DNA from: Streptomyces carminius
Lineage (GTDB): Bacteria > Actinomycetota > Actinomycetes > Streptomycetales > Streptomycetaceae
Direction: 5' to 3'
Length of the DNA: 64,000 bases
Assembly (NCBI RefSeq): GCF_002794255.1
Contig: NZ_PGGW01000067.1
Coordinates: 372,001 to 436,000 of the forward strand
Position numbers and translations under genes: made by a program. Below the pieces are notes generated by a model, which made no database searches, had not been told where the DNA came from, and saw only the letters and a list, made by a program, of their open reading frames with translations. The first letter of the stretch is position 1; each line of letters begins with the position of its first letter. Of this stretch, positions 40,841 through 49,717 are shown one piece after another.

Positions 40841-42535
40841 ATGAGCGACAGCACGACCCCTTCCGAGCGATCCGGGCGGCCCGGCGGACCCGGGCGGCCG
40901 GTCCGGTCCGGCCGGCCCCGCACCGTCCTGCTGCGCGGCGGCGAGGTCCACAGCCCCGCCGACCCCTTCGCCACGGCCATGGTCGTCGAGGGCGACAGCA
41001 TCGCCTGGGTCGGCTCGGAGGGCGCCGCGGACTCCTTCGCCGACGGCGTCGACGAGGTGGTCCACCTGGACGGCGCGCTCGTCACCCCCGCCTTCACCGA
41101 CGCCCACGTCCACACCACCGCGACCGGACTGGCACTCACCGGCCTGGACCTGTCCGGCGCCCGCTCCCCGGCCGAGGCCCTGGCCCGGATCCGGGAGTAC
41201 GCCGGGGCCCGCCCCGGGGAGCGGGTCCTGCTCGGCCACGGCTGGGACAGCACCGACTGGCCCGGGGGACGGCCGCCCACCCGCGCCGAGCTGGACGAGG
41301 CCACCGGCGGCAGGCCGCTCTACCTCACCCGTGTCGACGTCCACTCCGCCCTGGTCACCACCGCCCTGCTCGACCTCCTCCCGGCGGCCACCGACGTCAC
41401 CGCCCTGCCCGGCCGGCACGGGGACGCCCCGCTGACCGGCGCCGCCCACCACGCGGTACGGGCCCTCGCCCACGCCTCGGTCACCCCCGCCCAGCGCGCC
41501 GAGGCCCAGCGCGCCGCGCTGCGCCACGCCGCCGCGCACGGCATCGGCACCCTCCACGAGTGCGCGGGCCCCGACATCTCCGGCGCGGACGACCTGACCG
41601 GTCTGCTGGCCCTGGCCGCCGAGGAACCGGGCCCCCGGGTGGTCGGCTACTGGGCCGAGCTCGTCACCTCGGCCGCCGACGCCGGGCGGGTGCGGGAGTT
41701 GGGCGCCGTCGGCGCGGCCGGCGACCTGTTCGCCGACGGCTCCCTGGGCTCCCACACCGCCCACCTGCACGCCCCCTACGCCGACGCGGACCACCGCGGC
41801 ACCGGACTGCTGGACGCCGGCGCCGTCGCCGCCCACGTCGCCGCCTGTACCGAGGCCGGGCTCCAGGCCGGGTTCCACGCCATCGGCGACGCCGCCCTGA
41901 GCACCGTCACCGAAGGGGTGCGGGCCGCCGCCGGGCGGGTCGGCACCGGCCGGGTGCGCGCCGCGCGGCACCGGATCGAACACGCCGAGATGCTCACGCC
42001 GGACACCGTCGCCGCCTTCGCCGAGTTCGCCCTCACCGCCTCCGTCCAGCCCGCCTTCGACGCGGCCTGGGGCGGCGAGGACGGCATGTACGCCCGGCGG
42101 CTGGGACGCGAGCGCGCCCGCACCCTCAATCCGTACGCGGCGCTGCTGCGCGCCGGCGTACCGCTCGCGTTCGGCTCCGACAGCCCCGTCACCCCGCTCG
42201 ACCCCTGGGGGGCCCTGCGGGCCGCGGCCTTCCACCGCACCCCCGGGCACCGGATCTCGGTCCGCGCCGCCTTCACCGCCCACACCCGCGGGGGCTGGCG
42301 GGCGATCGGCCGGGACGACGCCGGTGTCCTGGTCCCCGGCGCACCGGCCGACTACGCCCTGTGGCGCACCGGCGACCTGGTGGTGCAGGTTCCGGACGAC
42401 CGGATCGCCGCCTGGTCCACCGATCCGCGCTCGGGCACCCCGGGCCTGCCCGACCTCACCCCCGGCCGTGAACTGCCCGTCTGCCTGCGGACGGTGGTGG
42501 CCGGACGGACGGTTTACGAGCATCCGAACGAGTGA
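40841..42535 (+). CDS. YtcJ-like amidohydrolase (amidohydrolase family 3)
   Basis: A 564-residue metal-dependent hydrolase. Metal ligands: HxH in FTDAHVHTTAT, the His in FHAIGDAALS, HRIEHAEM and the final Asp in AFGSDSPVTPLDPW. LFADGSLGSHTA is also typical of YtcJ-type enzymes, which remove amide or carbamoyl groups from small molecules. The N-terminal 25 residues are disordered. Substrate unknown; the Lrp-like gene upstream hints at amino-acid derivatives. Confidence 0.9.
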   Translation: MSDSTTPSERSGRPGGPGRPVRSGRPRTVLLRGGEVHSPADPFATAMVVEGDSIAWVGSEGAADSFADGVDEVVHLDGALVTPAFTDAHVHTTATGLALTGLDLSGARSPAEALARIREYAGARPGERVLLGHGWDSTDWPGGRPPTRAELDEATGGRPLYLTRVDVHSALVTTALLDLLPAATDVTALPGRHGDAPLTGAAHHAVRALAHASVTPAQRAEAQRAALRHAAAHGIGTLHECAGPDISGADDLTGLLALAAEEPGPRVVGYWAELVTSAADAGRVRELGAVGAAGDLFADGSLGSHTAHLHAPYADADHRGTGLLDAGAVAAHVAACTEAGLQAGFHAIGDAALSTVTEGVRAAAGRVGTGRVRAARHRIEHAEMLTPDTVAAFAEFALTASVQPAFDAAWGGEDGMYARRLGRERARTLNPYAALLRAGVPLAFGSDSPVTPLDPWGALRAAAFHRTPGHRISVRAAFTAHTRGGWRAIGRDDAGVLVPGAPADYALWRTGDLVVQVPDDRIAAWSTDPRSGTPGLPDLTPGRELPVCLRTVVAGRTVYEHPNE

Positions 42536-43108
42536 CGGCGGGTGCGTCCATCCCGCCGAACGGCACGGCCCCGGGTTGCCGCCCGGCTGTCTCCACCCCC
42601 TTACTGACCTGCTGTTTTCTCGGAACGTCGCAGGTCATGGATGTGTTGACAGGTCGCGGCGGTCGGCCGGTAGGTTCTGCCGGGTCCACCACGGGACGTC
42701 CGACCGGGGATCCTCCGCACGCAGTAGTCGATCGGGCTGGGTCATGGGCGGTGCGTCACACCGGCGTACGGCCGGCAGCCAGGTCCAGTGCCCGCGGCAC
42801 GGGGACGGAAGAGGTCCGGCCGGTCGGCGGGTGCGACCCGGGCGGGGCCCGGCGCCCAGTAGACAACGGCTCTCGGTCGATCCGCAGCCAGCGGGTGCCA
42901 GGTCGGCCCGAAGGGCACCGGGCCCCGGTCCCGCGGAGGGTCCCGTTCCGGTGGCCGTGCCCCGGAGACGTCCCGGAGGCACAGCGCTCCGGCAGCCGTG
43001 CTCCGCCGGCCGTGCTCCGGTCCGGTCCGTCACCCCGCGTCCGCGGAAGCCGTCCGGCGTTGTACGGTCGGGCTCGTCACCGCACGATCTGCCAGAAAGG
43101 CCGCGAGC
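42536..43108. other. Long intergenic region upstream of lnt
   Basis: 573 bases with no supported gene. A possible promoter is TTGACA (42646-42651), 19 bases, TAGGTT (42671-42676), which would give a leader of about 430 bases before lnt. The leader is GC-rich with several potential hairpins but I see no riboswitch I recognise. Open frames here are shadows of high GC. Confidence 0.5.
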
Positions 43109-44935
43109 GTGCCATCGGGCCCCGATACCACCGCCGAAGCCGAGACGCCGGATCCGGCCGCCCGGCGGCCGGGTGCGCCACCGCGCCCGGACTCCTCCGG
43201 CGCCGCCCCCTCCGGCCCGGACGGCTCCGGAGTCCCCGCGGCCCCCGCGGCCGGCCTCCGGTCGGCGGCGGGCGGCCGGGACCGCCCCCGTCTCCCGGCC
43301 CGGTCGGCCCGGCTGATACGCCGCGAGGCGGGCCGCTCGGCGCTCGCCGCGGTCACCGGTGCCGCCCTGGCCGCGGCCTTCCCGCCGTACGGCCTGTGGC
43401 CGCTGGCGATCGCCGCCGTGACCGCGCTTTCCCTCCTCACCCGGGGCCGTACCATCCGCCAGGGGGCCTGGCTCGGCTTCGCGGCGGGCCTGCCGTTCTT
43501 CTTCGTGCTGCTCAAGTGGCTCCACATGATCGGCTGGGACGCGGTGCTCGGCCTGGCGCTGATCGAGGCGCTGTTCTTCGTGCCGCTGGGCGCCGGACTG
43601 GCCCTCACCGGGCGGCTGCCGCTGTGGCCGCTGTGGGGCGCCTGCCTGTGGGTCGCCGAGGAGTGGGCGCGCGACCGGATCCCCTTCGGGGGCTTTCCGT
43701 GGGGGCGGCTGGCCTTCGCCGTCACCGACTCGCCGCTGCTCCCGCTGGCGGCCCTGGGCGGTGCGCCCCTGGTCACCTTCGCCGCGGCGCTGACCGGCAC
43801 CCTGCTCGCCGCGGCGGCCTCGCACCTGCCCGCCGTACGGCGGGCACCGCGCGCGGACCGGGGCGGGGAGCACGACGGCCGGGACGAGAAGCACGGCGGG
43901 CGGGCGCGTACCGCCCGCCCGGGGGCCGCCGCGGCCGGCGCCCTGCTCGCCGCGGCGGCGACCACCGCGGCCGGATACGCCGTGCCCGTCCCCACCGACG
44001 CCGCCGACACCGTCCGCATCGCCGTCGTCCAGGGCAATGTGCAGCGGCCCGGCATGGACTTCGCCGGCCGCCGCATGATGATCCTCAACAACCACGTCGG
44101 GGCCACCCTGGAACTGGCCGAGGACGTGGCGGCCGGCCGGGAGGCGCGGCCCGACCTGGTGATCTGGCCGGAGAACGCCTCCGACCTGGACCCCTACCGC
44201 TCCCCGGAGGCGTACGACGCCATCGACCGGGCGGCGAGGGCCGTCGGCGTCCCCATACTCGTCGGCGCCCTCGTCGACCACGCGGAGCACGAGGGGTACG
44301 TCGAGAACCAGGGCATCGTCTGGGACCCGGCCACCGGCCCCGGCGCCTCGTACACCAAGCAGCACCCGGTGCCCTTCGGGGAGTACGTGCCCTACCGCGA
44401 CCAGCTCAGCAAGGTCATCACCCGGCTCCAGCGGGTTCCGCGGGACTTCTGGCCCGGTGAGCGCAGCGGTGTGCTGGACGTCGGCCCCGCCCGGCTCGGC
44501 GACGTCATCTGCTTCGAGGTCGCCTACGACGGGATCGTGCGCGACACCGTGCTGGACGGTGCCCGCGCCCTGGTGGTGCAGACCAACAACGCCACCTACG
44601 GGCGCACCGGCCAGCCCGAGCAGCAGCTGGTGATGTCCCGGGTGCGGGCCGTCGAGCACGGGCGGGCCGTCGTCACCGCCGCGACCAGCGGCATCAGCGC
44701 GGTCGTGGCTCCCGACGGGAGGATCGAGCAGCGCACCGAGGAGTTCACCCGGGACGTGCTCACCGCCGAGTTGCCCCTTCGGGACGAGATCACGGCGGCC
44801 GACCGGATCGGCTCCGCACCGGAGTGGGCGCTCGCTATCGTGGGCGTCCTGTCCTGTGCCGCGGCGTGTCTCCTCGGCCGGCGGGGGCGGGCAGCGGGGA
44901 AGGTCGGGACAGAGGGGAAGAGGCAGCAGAAGTGA
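43109..44935 (+). CDS. lnt: Apolipoprotein N-acyltransferase
   Basis: A 608-residue membrane enzyme that adds the third acyl chain to the N-terminal Cys of lipoproteins. After about 75 disordered residues comes a set of about six transmembrane helices, then the nitrilase-type domain. Catalytic triad: Glu (about residue 354) in VIWPENASD, Lys (417) in SYTKQHPVPFGEYVP, Cys (468) in GDVICFEVAYD. The GTG at 43109 is used because no better start gives the same N-terminus. The stop overlaps the ppm1 start as GTGA. In M. tuberculosis the two domains are fused in Ppm1. Confidence 0.93.
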   Translation: MPSGPDTTAEAETPDPAARRPGAPPRPDSSGAAPSGPDGSGVPAAPAAGLRSAAGGRDRPRLPARSARLIRREAGRSALAAVTGAALAAAFPPYGLWPLAIAAVTALSLLTRGRTIRQGAWLGFAAGLPFFFVLLKWLHMIGWDAVLGLALIEALFFVPLGAGLALTGRLPLWPLWGACLWVAEEWARDRIPFGGFPWGRLAFAVTDSPLLPLAALGGAPLVTFAAALTGTLLAAAASHLPAVRRAPRADRGGEHDGRDEKHGGRARTARPGAAAAGALLAAAATTAAGYAVPVPTDAADTVRIAVVQGNVQRPGMDFAGRRMMILNNHVGATLELAEDVAAGREARPDLVIWPENASDLDPYRSPEAYDAIDRAARAVGVPILVGALVDHAEHEGYVENQGIVWDPATGPGASYTKQHPVPFGEYVPYRDQLSKVITRLQRVPRDFWPGERSGVLDVGPARLGDVICFEVAYDGIVRDTVLDGARALVVQTNNATYGRTGQPEQQLVMSRVRAVEHGRAVVTAATSGISAVVAPDGRIEQRTEEFTRDVLTAELPLRDEITAADRIGSAPEWALAIVGVLSCAAACLLGRRGRAAGKVGTEGKRQQK

Positions 44936-45702
44936 ACGACGCCCGAGAGCGCCGGAGGGATCCGCTCGGCAGGGTCCTGGTGATCATCCCGACCTACAAC
45001 GAGGTCGACAACATCCGGCCGGTCGTCACCAGGGTGCGCGCGGCCGTTCCCGAGGCCGACGTCCTCGTCGCCGACGACAACAGCCCCGACGGGACCGGGA
45101 AGGCCGCCGACGAGCTGGCCGCCGACGACGAGCGGGTCAGGGTGCTCCACCGGCAGGGCAAGGAAGGGCTCGGCGCCGCCTATCTGGCCGGTTTCCACTG
45201 GGGCATCGAGCACGGTTACGACGTCCTGGTCGAGATGGACGCCGACGGCTCCCACCAGCCCGAGGAGCTGCCCCGGCTGCTCACTGCGCTCAAGGGCGCC
45301 GACCTGGTGCTCGGCTCGCGCTGGGTGCCGGGCGGGCGCGTGGTCAACTGGCCCCGGTACCGGGAGTTCCTCTCCCGCGGCGGCAGCACCTACTCCCGGT
45401 TCCTGCTGGGCGTGCCGCTGCGCGACGTGACCGGCGGCTTCCGGGCCTTCCGCAAGGAGACCCTGCTGGGGCTGGGCATGGACGACGTGGCCTCCCAGGG
45501 ATACTGCTTCCAGGTCGACCTCGCCCACCGCGCCCACCGGGCCGGCTACCAGGTGGTCGAGGTGCCCATCACCTTCGTCGAGCGGGAGCGCGGCGACAGC
45601 AAGATGAACCGCGACATCGTCGCCGAGGCGCTGTGGCGGGTCACGGCCTGGGGAGTGCGGTCCCGGGTGAACCAGGTTCTCGGCCGCAGGCACACTGGAT
45701 GA
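44932..45702 (+). CDS. ppm1: Polyprenol monophosphomannose synthase
   Basis: A 256-residue GT2 glycosyltransferase that moves mannose from GDP-mannose to polyprenyl phosphate, giving the donor for protein O-mannosylation. The donor site is LVADDNSPDGTG and VEMDADGSHQPEELP holds the DxD motif. QYCF-like GYCFQVDLAHRAHRAG and FVERERGDSKMN are family blocks. It has no transmembrane helix, unlike eukaryotic DPM1 partners, and the coupled Lnt may help place it at the membrane. The GTG start overlaps the lnt stop by 4 bases. Confidence 0.93.
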   Translation: MNDARERRRDPLGRVLVIIPTYNEVDNIRPVVTRVRAAVPEADVLVADDNSPDGTGKAADELAADDERVRVLHRQGKEGLGAAYLAGFHWGIEHGYDVLVEMDADGSHQPEELPRLLTALKGADLVLGSRWVPGGRVVNWPRYREFLSRGGSTYSRFLLGVPLRDVTGGFRAFRKETLLGLGMDDVASQGYCFQVDLAHRAHRAGYQVVEVPITFVERERGDSKMNRDIVAEALWRVTAWGVRSRVNQVLGRRHTG

Positions 45703-45703
45703 C

Positions 45704-46381
45704 ATGACGACCGGCGCACCGTACCCGTACGAGCCCCCACCGCAGCGGCCCCGCACCGGGCCGACGGCCGACGGCACCCCGCCGCCCCGGCGCCGCCGGA
45801 GCCTGGTGCCGCTGGGCCTGGTGGCCTTCGCGGCCCTGGAGATCTGGCTGCTGACCCTGCTCGCCGACGCCACGAGCGGGCTGGTGGTGCTCGCCGTCCT
45901 CGTCGCGGGGGCCGTGCTGGGCGCCGCGGCCGTCAAGCGCGCGGGGCGCCGGGCCTGGCAGGGCCTGGTCGAGACCGTCGAGAGCCTCCAGCCGGACGCC
46001 GGGGCGCGCCCTCGCCGGGCGCCCGCCGACCGGCCGCGCGGCGGCAACGGACTGGCCATGCTCGGTGGGCTGCTGCTGATGCTGCCCGGCCCGCTCTCCG
46101 ACGCGGCGGGGCTGCTGTGCCTCTTCCCGCCGACGGCCGGACTGCTGCGCCGGACGCTGGAGGGCCGGCTGGAGCGCCGCCTGGGCCGTACCGCGCCCCC
46201 CGGTGCCGGACCCGGCCCGCTCGGCGACACCCTCCGGCAGGCCCGCGACGCCGAGCGGCAGTTCCGCATCCACCGGCCCGACGGCAAGATCGTCCAGGGC
46301 GAGGTCGTCCGCGAGGACGACGGTGGCCGGGGAGACGGCGACGGCGGCCGGAACGGCGACGGGCGGGCCGGCACCCGCTAG
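45704..46381 (+). CDS. fxsA: FxsA family membrane protein
   Basis: A 225-residue FxsA protein with hydrophobic segments near residues 33-75 (LVPLGLVAFAALEIWLLTLL) and 110-145 (LAMLGGLLLMLPGPLSDAAG). The block GPLSDAAGLLCLFPP is the family signature; E. coli FxsA limits F exclusion of phage T7. The start is one base after the ppm1 stop, so it joins the lnt-ppm1 unit. The C-terminal tail is Gly/Asp-rich. A strong hairpin follows. Confidence 0.88.
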   Translation: MTTGAPYPYEPPPQRPRTGPTADGTPPPRRRRSLVPLGLVAFAALEIWLLTLLADATSGLVVLAVLVAGAVLGAAAVKRAGRRAWQGLVETVESLQPDAGARPRRAPADRPRGGNGLAMLGGLLLMLPGPLSDAAGLLCLFPPTAGLLRRTLEGRLERRLGRTAPPGAGPGPLGDTLRQARDAERQFRIHRPDGKIVQGEVVREDDGGRGDGDGGRNGDGRAGTR

Positions 46382-46415
46382 CGGCCACCGCCCGGGGACC
46401 CCCGGCCGGACACGG

Positions 46416-46454
46416 ACGAGGGCCCGGCCACCCTTCCGGTGGCCGGGCCCTCGT
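46416..46454. terminator. Bidirectional hairpin between fxsA and rbpA
   Basis: Perfect 17-base arms (46416-46432, 46438-46454) around CTTCC between two convergent genes. Confidence 0.85.
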
Positions 46455-46489
46455 ATCCGCTCTCCCGCGCCGTCGTGCGGCGCCCGCCG

Positions 46490-46867
46490 TCAGGCGGACT
46501 TCCGCTTGCTGTCCCGCGGGTGCACGGCGATGTTCATGGTGCCGGAGCGCAGGACGGCCAGCCGCTCGGCCAGCACCTCCTCCAGCTCCTCGCGGGTACG
46601 CCGCTCCATGAGCATGTCCCAGTGCGTACGCGCGGGCTTGCTCTTCTTCTCCTCGGGCCCCTCGCCGTTCACCAGGAGCGCCTGGGCGCCGCAGACCTTG
46701 CACTCCCACTCCGGCGGAACCTCGGCCTCGACCGAGAACGGCATCTCGAACCGATGACCGTTCTGGCATGCGTACTCCACGGCCTGGCGCGGAGCCAGGT
46801 CGATACCGCGGTCGGTCTCGTAGCTGGTCACCACGAGTCGCGTGCCGCGAAGAGCTCGCTCACTCAT
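46490..46867 (-). CDS. rbpA: RNA polymerase-binding protein RbpA
   Basis: A 125-residue RbpA, the actinobacterial activator that stabilises open complexes with the principal sigma factor and affects rifampicin response. It opens MSERALRGTRLVVTSYETDR, has the zinc-like C-x2-C core (ECKVCGAQ) and the sigma-interacting C-terminal helix (THWDMLMERRTREELEEVLA). Length is normal. A perfect sigma-R promoter upstream agrees with known control of rbpA in S. coelicolor by disulphide stress. Confidence 0.97.
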   Translation of the reverse strand: MSERALRGTRLVVTSYETDRGIDLAPRQAVEYACQNGHRFEMPFSVEAEVPPEWECKVCGAQALLVNGEGPEEKKSKPARTHWDMLMERRTREELEEVLAERLAVLRSGTMNIAVHPRDSKRKSA

Positions 46868-46928
46868 GAATCGTGCCTCCCGGGCTTGTCGCCCACAGGA
46901 CAGGTGTCGCTGTCGTCGTCATCCGGTC

Positions 46929-46954
46929 AACGTCCGGTCGGCGGTGAAGATTCC
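46929..46954 (-). promoter_or_regulatory. Sigma-R promoter of rbpA
   Basis: On the minus strand GGAAT (46954-46950), an 18-base spacer and GTT (46931-46929) match the GGAAT-N18-GTT consensus of the thiol-stress sigma factor SigR exactly. It lies 62 bases upstream of the rbpA ATG, and rbpA is a known SigR target. Confidence 0.75.
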
Positions 46955-47131
46955 CGATCCGGGACATGCGTCGTCCGTCGTGCCGCTGCCTCGTCGAATA
47001 TGCGGTACCCGCCGCTGCCTGCTTTGTCACATCCGCCAAGGGGCGCAATGTGACGTTCTCTTGTCCTCTTCGTGCAGTAACGGCCCATCCGGCGAGCCGA
47101 ACGCGTACACTACCCGTCCTTCGCCCGATGG

Positions 47132-48529
47132 CTAAATCCGATCCGGTGCCGTGGCGCTCACCGCCGCCATCGCCTTCCCCACCGGTACCCGCCACAGCAG
47201 AACGAAACCCAGCAGGAAGAAGATCACCAGCGAGACGATCGCGTCCCGGTAGCTCCCGGTGAGCTGGTAGGTCAGCCCGAACACCAGCGGCCCCAGCCAG
47301 CTCGTCCCGCGGTCGCTCACCTCGTACAGGGAGAAGTACTCCGCCTCCTTGCCGGGCGGCACCAACTGCGCGAACAGGGACCGCGACAGCGCCTGGGTGC
47401 CGCCCAGTACCAGTCCGATCGCCGCGGCCAGCACGAAGAACCACACCGGAGCCCCGGCGGGAAGCACATATCCGGCCGCCACGGTCGCCGTCCAGGCCAC
47501 CAGCGAGCCCAGGATCGTGCGCTTGGCGCCGTGCCGCGCGGCCAGCCGTCCCAGCAGCAGCGCCCCGGCGATCGCCAGGACCTGCACCAGCAGGATCGCG
47601 CCGATCAGCGAGGTCTGGTCCATGCCCAGTTCCTTCGAGCCGTACACCGAGGCCTGGGTGATCACCGTCTGCACACCGTCGTTGTAGAGCAGATAGGCCA
47701 GCAGGAAGAGCAGGGTCAGCGGATACCGCCGCAGATCGCGCAGGGTGGCCGCCAACTGCCGTCCGCCGCCCCGGAAGGACCACGCCGCGCCGGCCGTCCC
47801 GCCCGCCGCGCCGTGCGCCGTGCCCGGCCGCTCGCGCAGCCGCCGCAGCGGGACGATCGCGAAGACAGCCCACCACAGCCCGGCGGAGGCCAGGCAGATC
47901 CGCACCGCCGTGCCCTCGCTCACCCCCAGCGACTCGTGGCCCAGGAACAGCGCCAGATCGGCCACCAGGACCAGCGCCCCCGCCGCGTAGCCGAAGGCCC
48001 AGCCCCGGGAGGAGACCGCGTCCCGCTCCTCGGGGGAGGCGATCTGCGGCAGGAAGGAGTGGTAGACCACCACGGCCGTGGCGTAGGAGACGTTCGCCAC
48101 CACCAGCAGCGCCCCGCCCAGCAGATAGCGGTCGCCGTCCAGGAAGAACATCCCCGTGGTGGCCGCCGCCCCCAGGTAGGCGAACACGCCCATGATCGGC
48201 TTCTTGCGGCCCGACCGGTCCGCGATCGCCCCGGCCAGCGGCATCACCAGCACCGACAGCAGTACCGACAGGGAGACGGCGTAGGCGAAGTACGACCCGG
48301 CCCGCACCGGTATGCCCAGCGGGTGGACATAGCCTCCGGGGCCCGCGGCGGCCTCGGCGACCTCGGTCAGATAGGGGCCGAGGAAGACGGTGAGCACGCT
48401 GGTGGAGAAGACCGAGATCGCCCAGTCGTAGAAGTACCAGCCACGCTGCTCGCGGCGGCGTTCGGCGGCGTCCGCGAGAGGGCCGGCGCCCCCGTCGTCC
48501 CCGGTTCCCGCCACGGTCTCGGTGCCCAC
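47132..48529 (-). CDS. MFS transporter, Atg22/UMF1-like
   Basis: A 465-residue permease of the UMF1/Atg22-like major facilitator group with 11-12 predicted helices. RGWYFYDWAISVFSTSVLT opens the membrane part, IADRSGRKKPIMG is the MFS loop A motif, and LGGTQALSRSLFAQLVPPG near the end is typical of this group. Substrate unknown; fungal Atg22 exports amino acids. The GTG at 48529 has GAGGGGG 4 bases upstream; a GTG at 48598 is also open. It follows the glycerophosphodiesterase gene closely and may share its transcript. Confidence 0.88.
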   Translation of the reverse strand: MGTETVAGTGDDGGAGPLADAAERRREQRGWYFYDWAISVFSTSVLTVFLGPYLTEVAEAAAGPGGYVHPLGIPVRAGSYFAYAVSLSVLLSVLVMPLAGAIADRSGRKKPIMGVFAYLGAAATTGMFFLDGDRYLLGGALLVVANVSYATAVVVYHSFLPQIASPEERDAVSSRGWAFGYAAGALVLVADLALFLGHESLGVSEGTAVRICLASAGLWWAVFAIVPLRRLRERPGTAHGAAGGTAGAAWSFRGGGRQLAATLRDLRRYPLTLLFLLAYLLYNDGVQTVITQASVYGSKELGMDQTSLIGAILLVQVLAIAGALLLGRLAARHGAKRTILGSLVAWTATVAAGYVLPAGAPVWFFVLAAAIGLVLGGTQALSRSLFAQLVPPGKEAEYFSLYEVSDRGTSWLGPLVFGLTYQLTGSYRDAIVSLVIFFLLGFVLLWRVPVGKAMAAVSATAPDRI

Positions 48530-48613
48530 CCGCGCCCCCTCGGTGTTCCTCGCACGGCCGGAGGGAGGGGAGGGGCCCGGGCCCGAGGGCACCGGCACGG
48601 CCGCCGACTGCCC

Positions 48614-49408
48614 TCAGACCCAGGCCCCCCGCTCGGCCAGCACCGTGCGCAGTGTCTCGATGTGATCGGTCATGATGCCATCCACCCCCAGCTCCAGCAG
48701 CGCCCGCATCCGGTCCGGGTCGTTGACCGTCCACACGTGTACCTGCATGCCTCTGGCGTGGGCATGGCGCACGAACGCCCGGTCCACCACCCGTATCCCG
48801 CCGTGCCGCACCGGGACCTGGGCACACAGCGCGCCGCGGCGCACCGCGCCGGGCAGGCGGTACGAGCGCAGCCGCAGGCCGAGCACCCCGCGGGTGCCCA
48901 GCGAGGTGGCCAGCCGCGGTCCGGCCAGTGCTCGGGCCCGGGCCACCCGCGGCTCGGAGAAGGCGCCCACGCACACCCGGTCCCAGGCGTCCGCGCCGTC
49001 CAGCACCTCCAGCAGCGGGGCCAGCGCGGTGTCCGTCTTGACGTCGATGTTCCAGCGGGCGCGGGGGAAGGCGCGCAGCAGGTCGACGAAGAGCGGCACC
49101 GGCTCGCTGCCGCCCACCCGGGCCCGGCGCACCTGAGCCCACGGCAGCGCGGCGATCGGGCCGCTGCCGTCCGTCACCCGGTCCAGGGTGGCGTCGTGGA
49201 AGGCGACCAGGTGACCGTCCGCGGTGCGGTGCACATCGGTCTCCAGATAGCGGTAGCCCAGTTCCACCGCCCGGGCGAAGGCGGCATGGGTGTTCTCCGG
49301 GCCCGCCGCTCCCTCGGCGGCCCCGCCCCGGTGGGCGAAGGCCAGCGGGGCGGGGTGGTCGAAGAAGGGGTGGGCGGGGCGCGGACGGGGCGGGACGGAA
49401 GAGGTCAC
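48614..49408 (-). CDS. Glycerophosphodiester phosphodiesterase
   Basis: A 264-residue GDPD-family enzyme that splits glycerophosphodiesters into glycerol 3-phosphate and an alcohol. Catalytic motifs: AFAHRGGAAE, GPENTHAAF, YLETDVHRTADGHLVAFHDA. No signal peptide, so cytosolic. The GTG at 49408 has GGAG 8 bases upstream. The left end of the TnpB element, with its UUCG hairpin, lies immediately upstream, within 20 bases, so its promoter may have been supplied or altered by that element. Confidence 0.93.
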   Translation of the reverse strand: MTSSVPPRPRPAHPFFDHPAPLAFAHRGGAAEGAAGPENTHAAFARAVELGYRYLETDVHRTADGHLVAFHDATLDRVTDGSGPIAALPWAQVRRARVGGSEPVPLFVDLLRAFPRARWNIDVKTDTALAPLLEVLDGADAWDRVCVGAFSEPRVARARALAGPRLATSLGTRGVLGLRLRSYRLPGAVRRGALCAQVPVRHGGIRVVDRAFVRHAHARGMQVHVWTVNDPDRMRALLELGVDGIMTDHIETLRTVLAERGAWV

Positions 49409-49426
49409 CGGGTTTCTCCGAGGATG

Positions 49427-49446
49427 CCCCGGCCTTCGGGCCGGGG
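49427..49446. repeat. UUCG-loop hairpin at the left side of the TnpB element
   Basis: 8-base perfect arms CCCCGGCC / GGCCGGGG around TTCG. On the minus strand it is followed by CATCCTC, much like the right end hairpin and its GAGGATG. It may be the left end, a second right end pointing left, or the terminator of the RHH gene. Confidence 0.5.
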
Positions 49447-49516
49447 TGGGGGTACCTCCCGCTGGCGGGGGAGAATCGGGCTCCTGCGGGGCAGGGCAGG
49501 GAAAGCCGAGTCGCCG

Positions 49517-49675
49517 TCAGGGCGATTCAGCGTCTGCCGCCTCGGCGGCGCGCTCGACCTCCAGCCGGTAGACGATCTCGGAGTTGAGGGATCTGCGGGC
49601 GGACCTGGCCTGAGCGGCCAGCCACTCGTGGAGGTCGGCGGGCAGGCGGAGCGTGATGCGCTTCTCTTCGTCCAT
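49517..49675 (-). CDS. Arc/CopG-like ribbon-helix-helix protein
   Basis: A 52-residue DNA-binding protein: beta strand KRITLRLPADLHEWLAAQA, then helix ARRSLNSEIVYRLEVERAAE, the Arc-type RHH pattern. These dimers bind palindromes. The only good ATG is 49675; it has no Shine-Dalgarno. The start region and tnpB start are divergent, with a palindrome GTCTTCC-N4-GGAAGAC between them. It probably represses tnpB or itself; whether it is part of the element or a host gene is not certain. Confidence 0.7.
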   Translation of the reverse strand: MDEEKRITLRLPADLHEWLAAQARSARRSLNSEIVYRLEVERAAEAADAESP

Positions 49676-49690
49676 GGCGTCAGAGTAGTG

Positions 49691-49708
49691 GTCTTCCAAC
49701 GGGAAGAC
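49691..49708. promoter_or_regulatory. Palindrome between RHH gene and tnpB
   Basis: GTCTTCC-N4-GGAAGAC, perfect 7-base arms, 15 bases upstream of the RHH start and 9 upstream of the tnpB TTG. A likely operator for the RHH protein controlling both divergent genes. Confidence 0.5.
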
Positions 49709-49717
49709 AGTGGTAGG

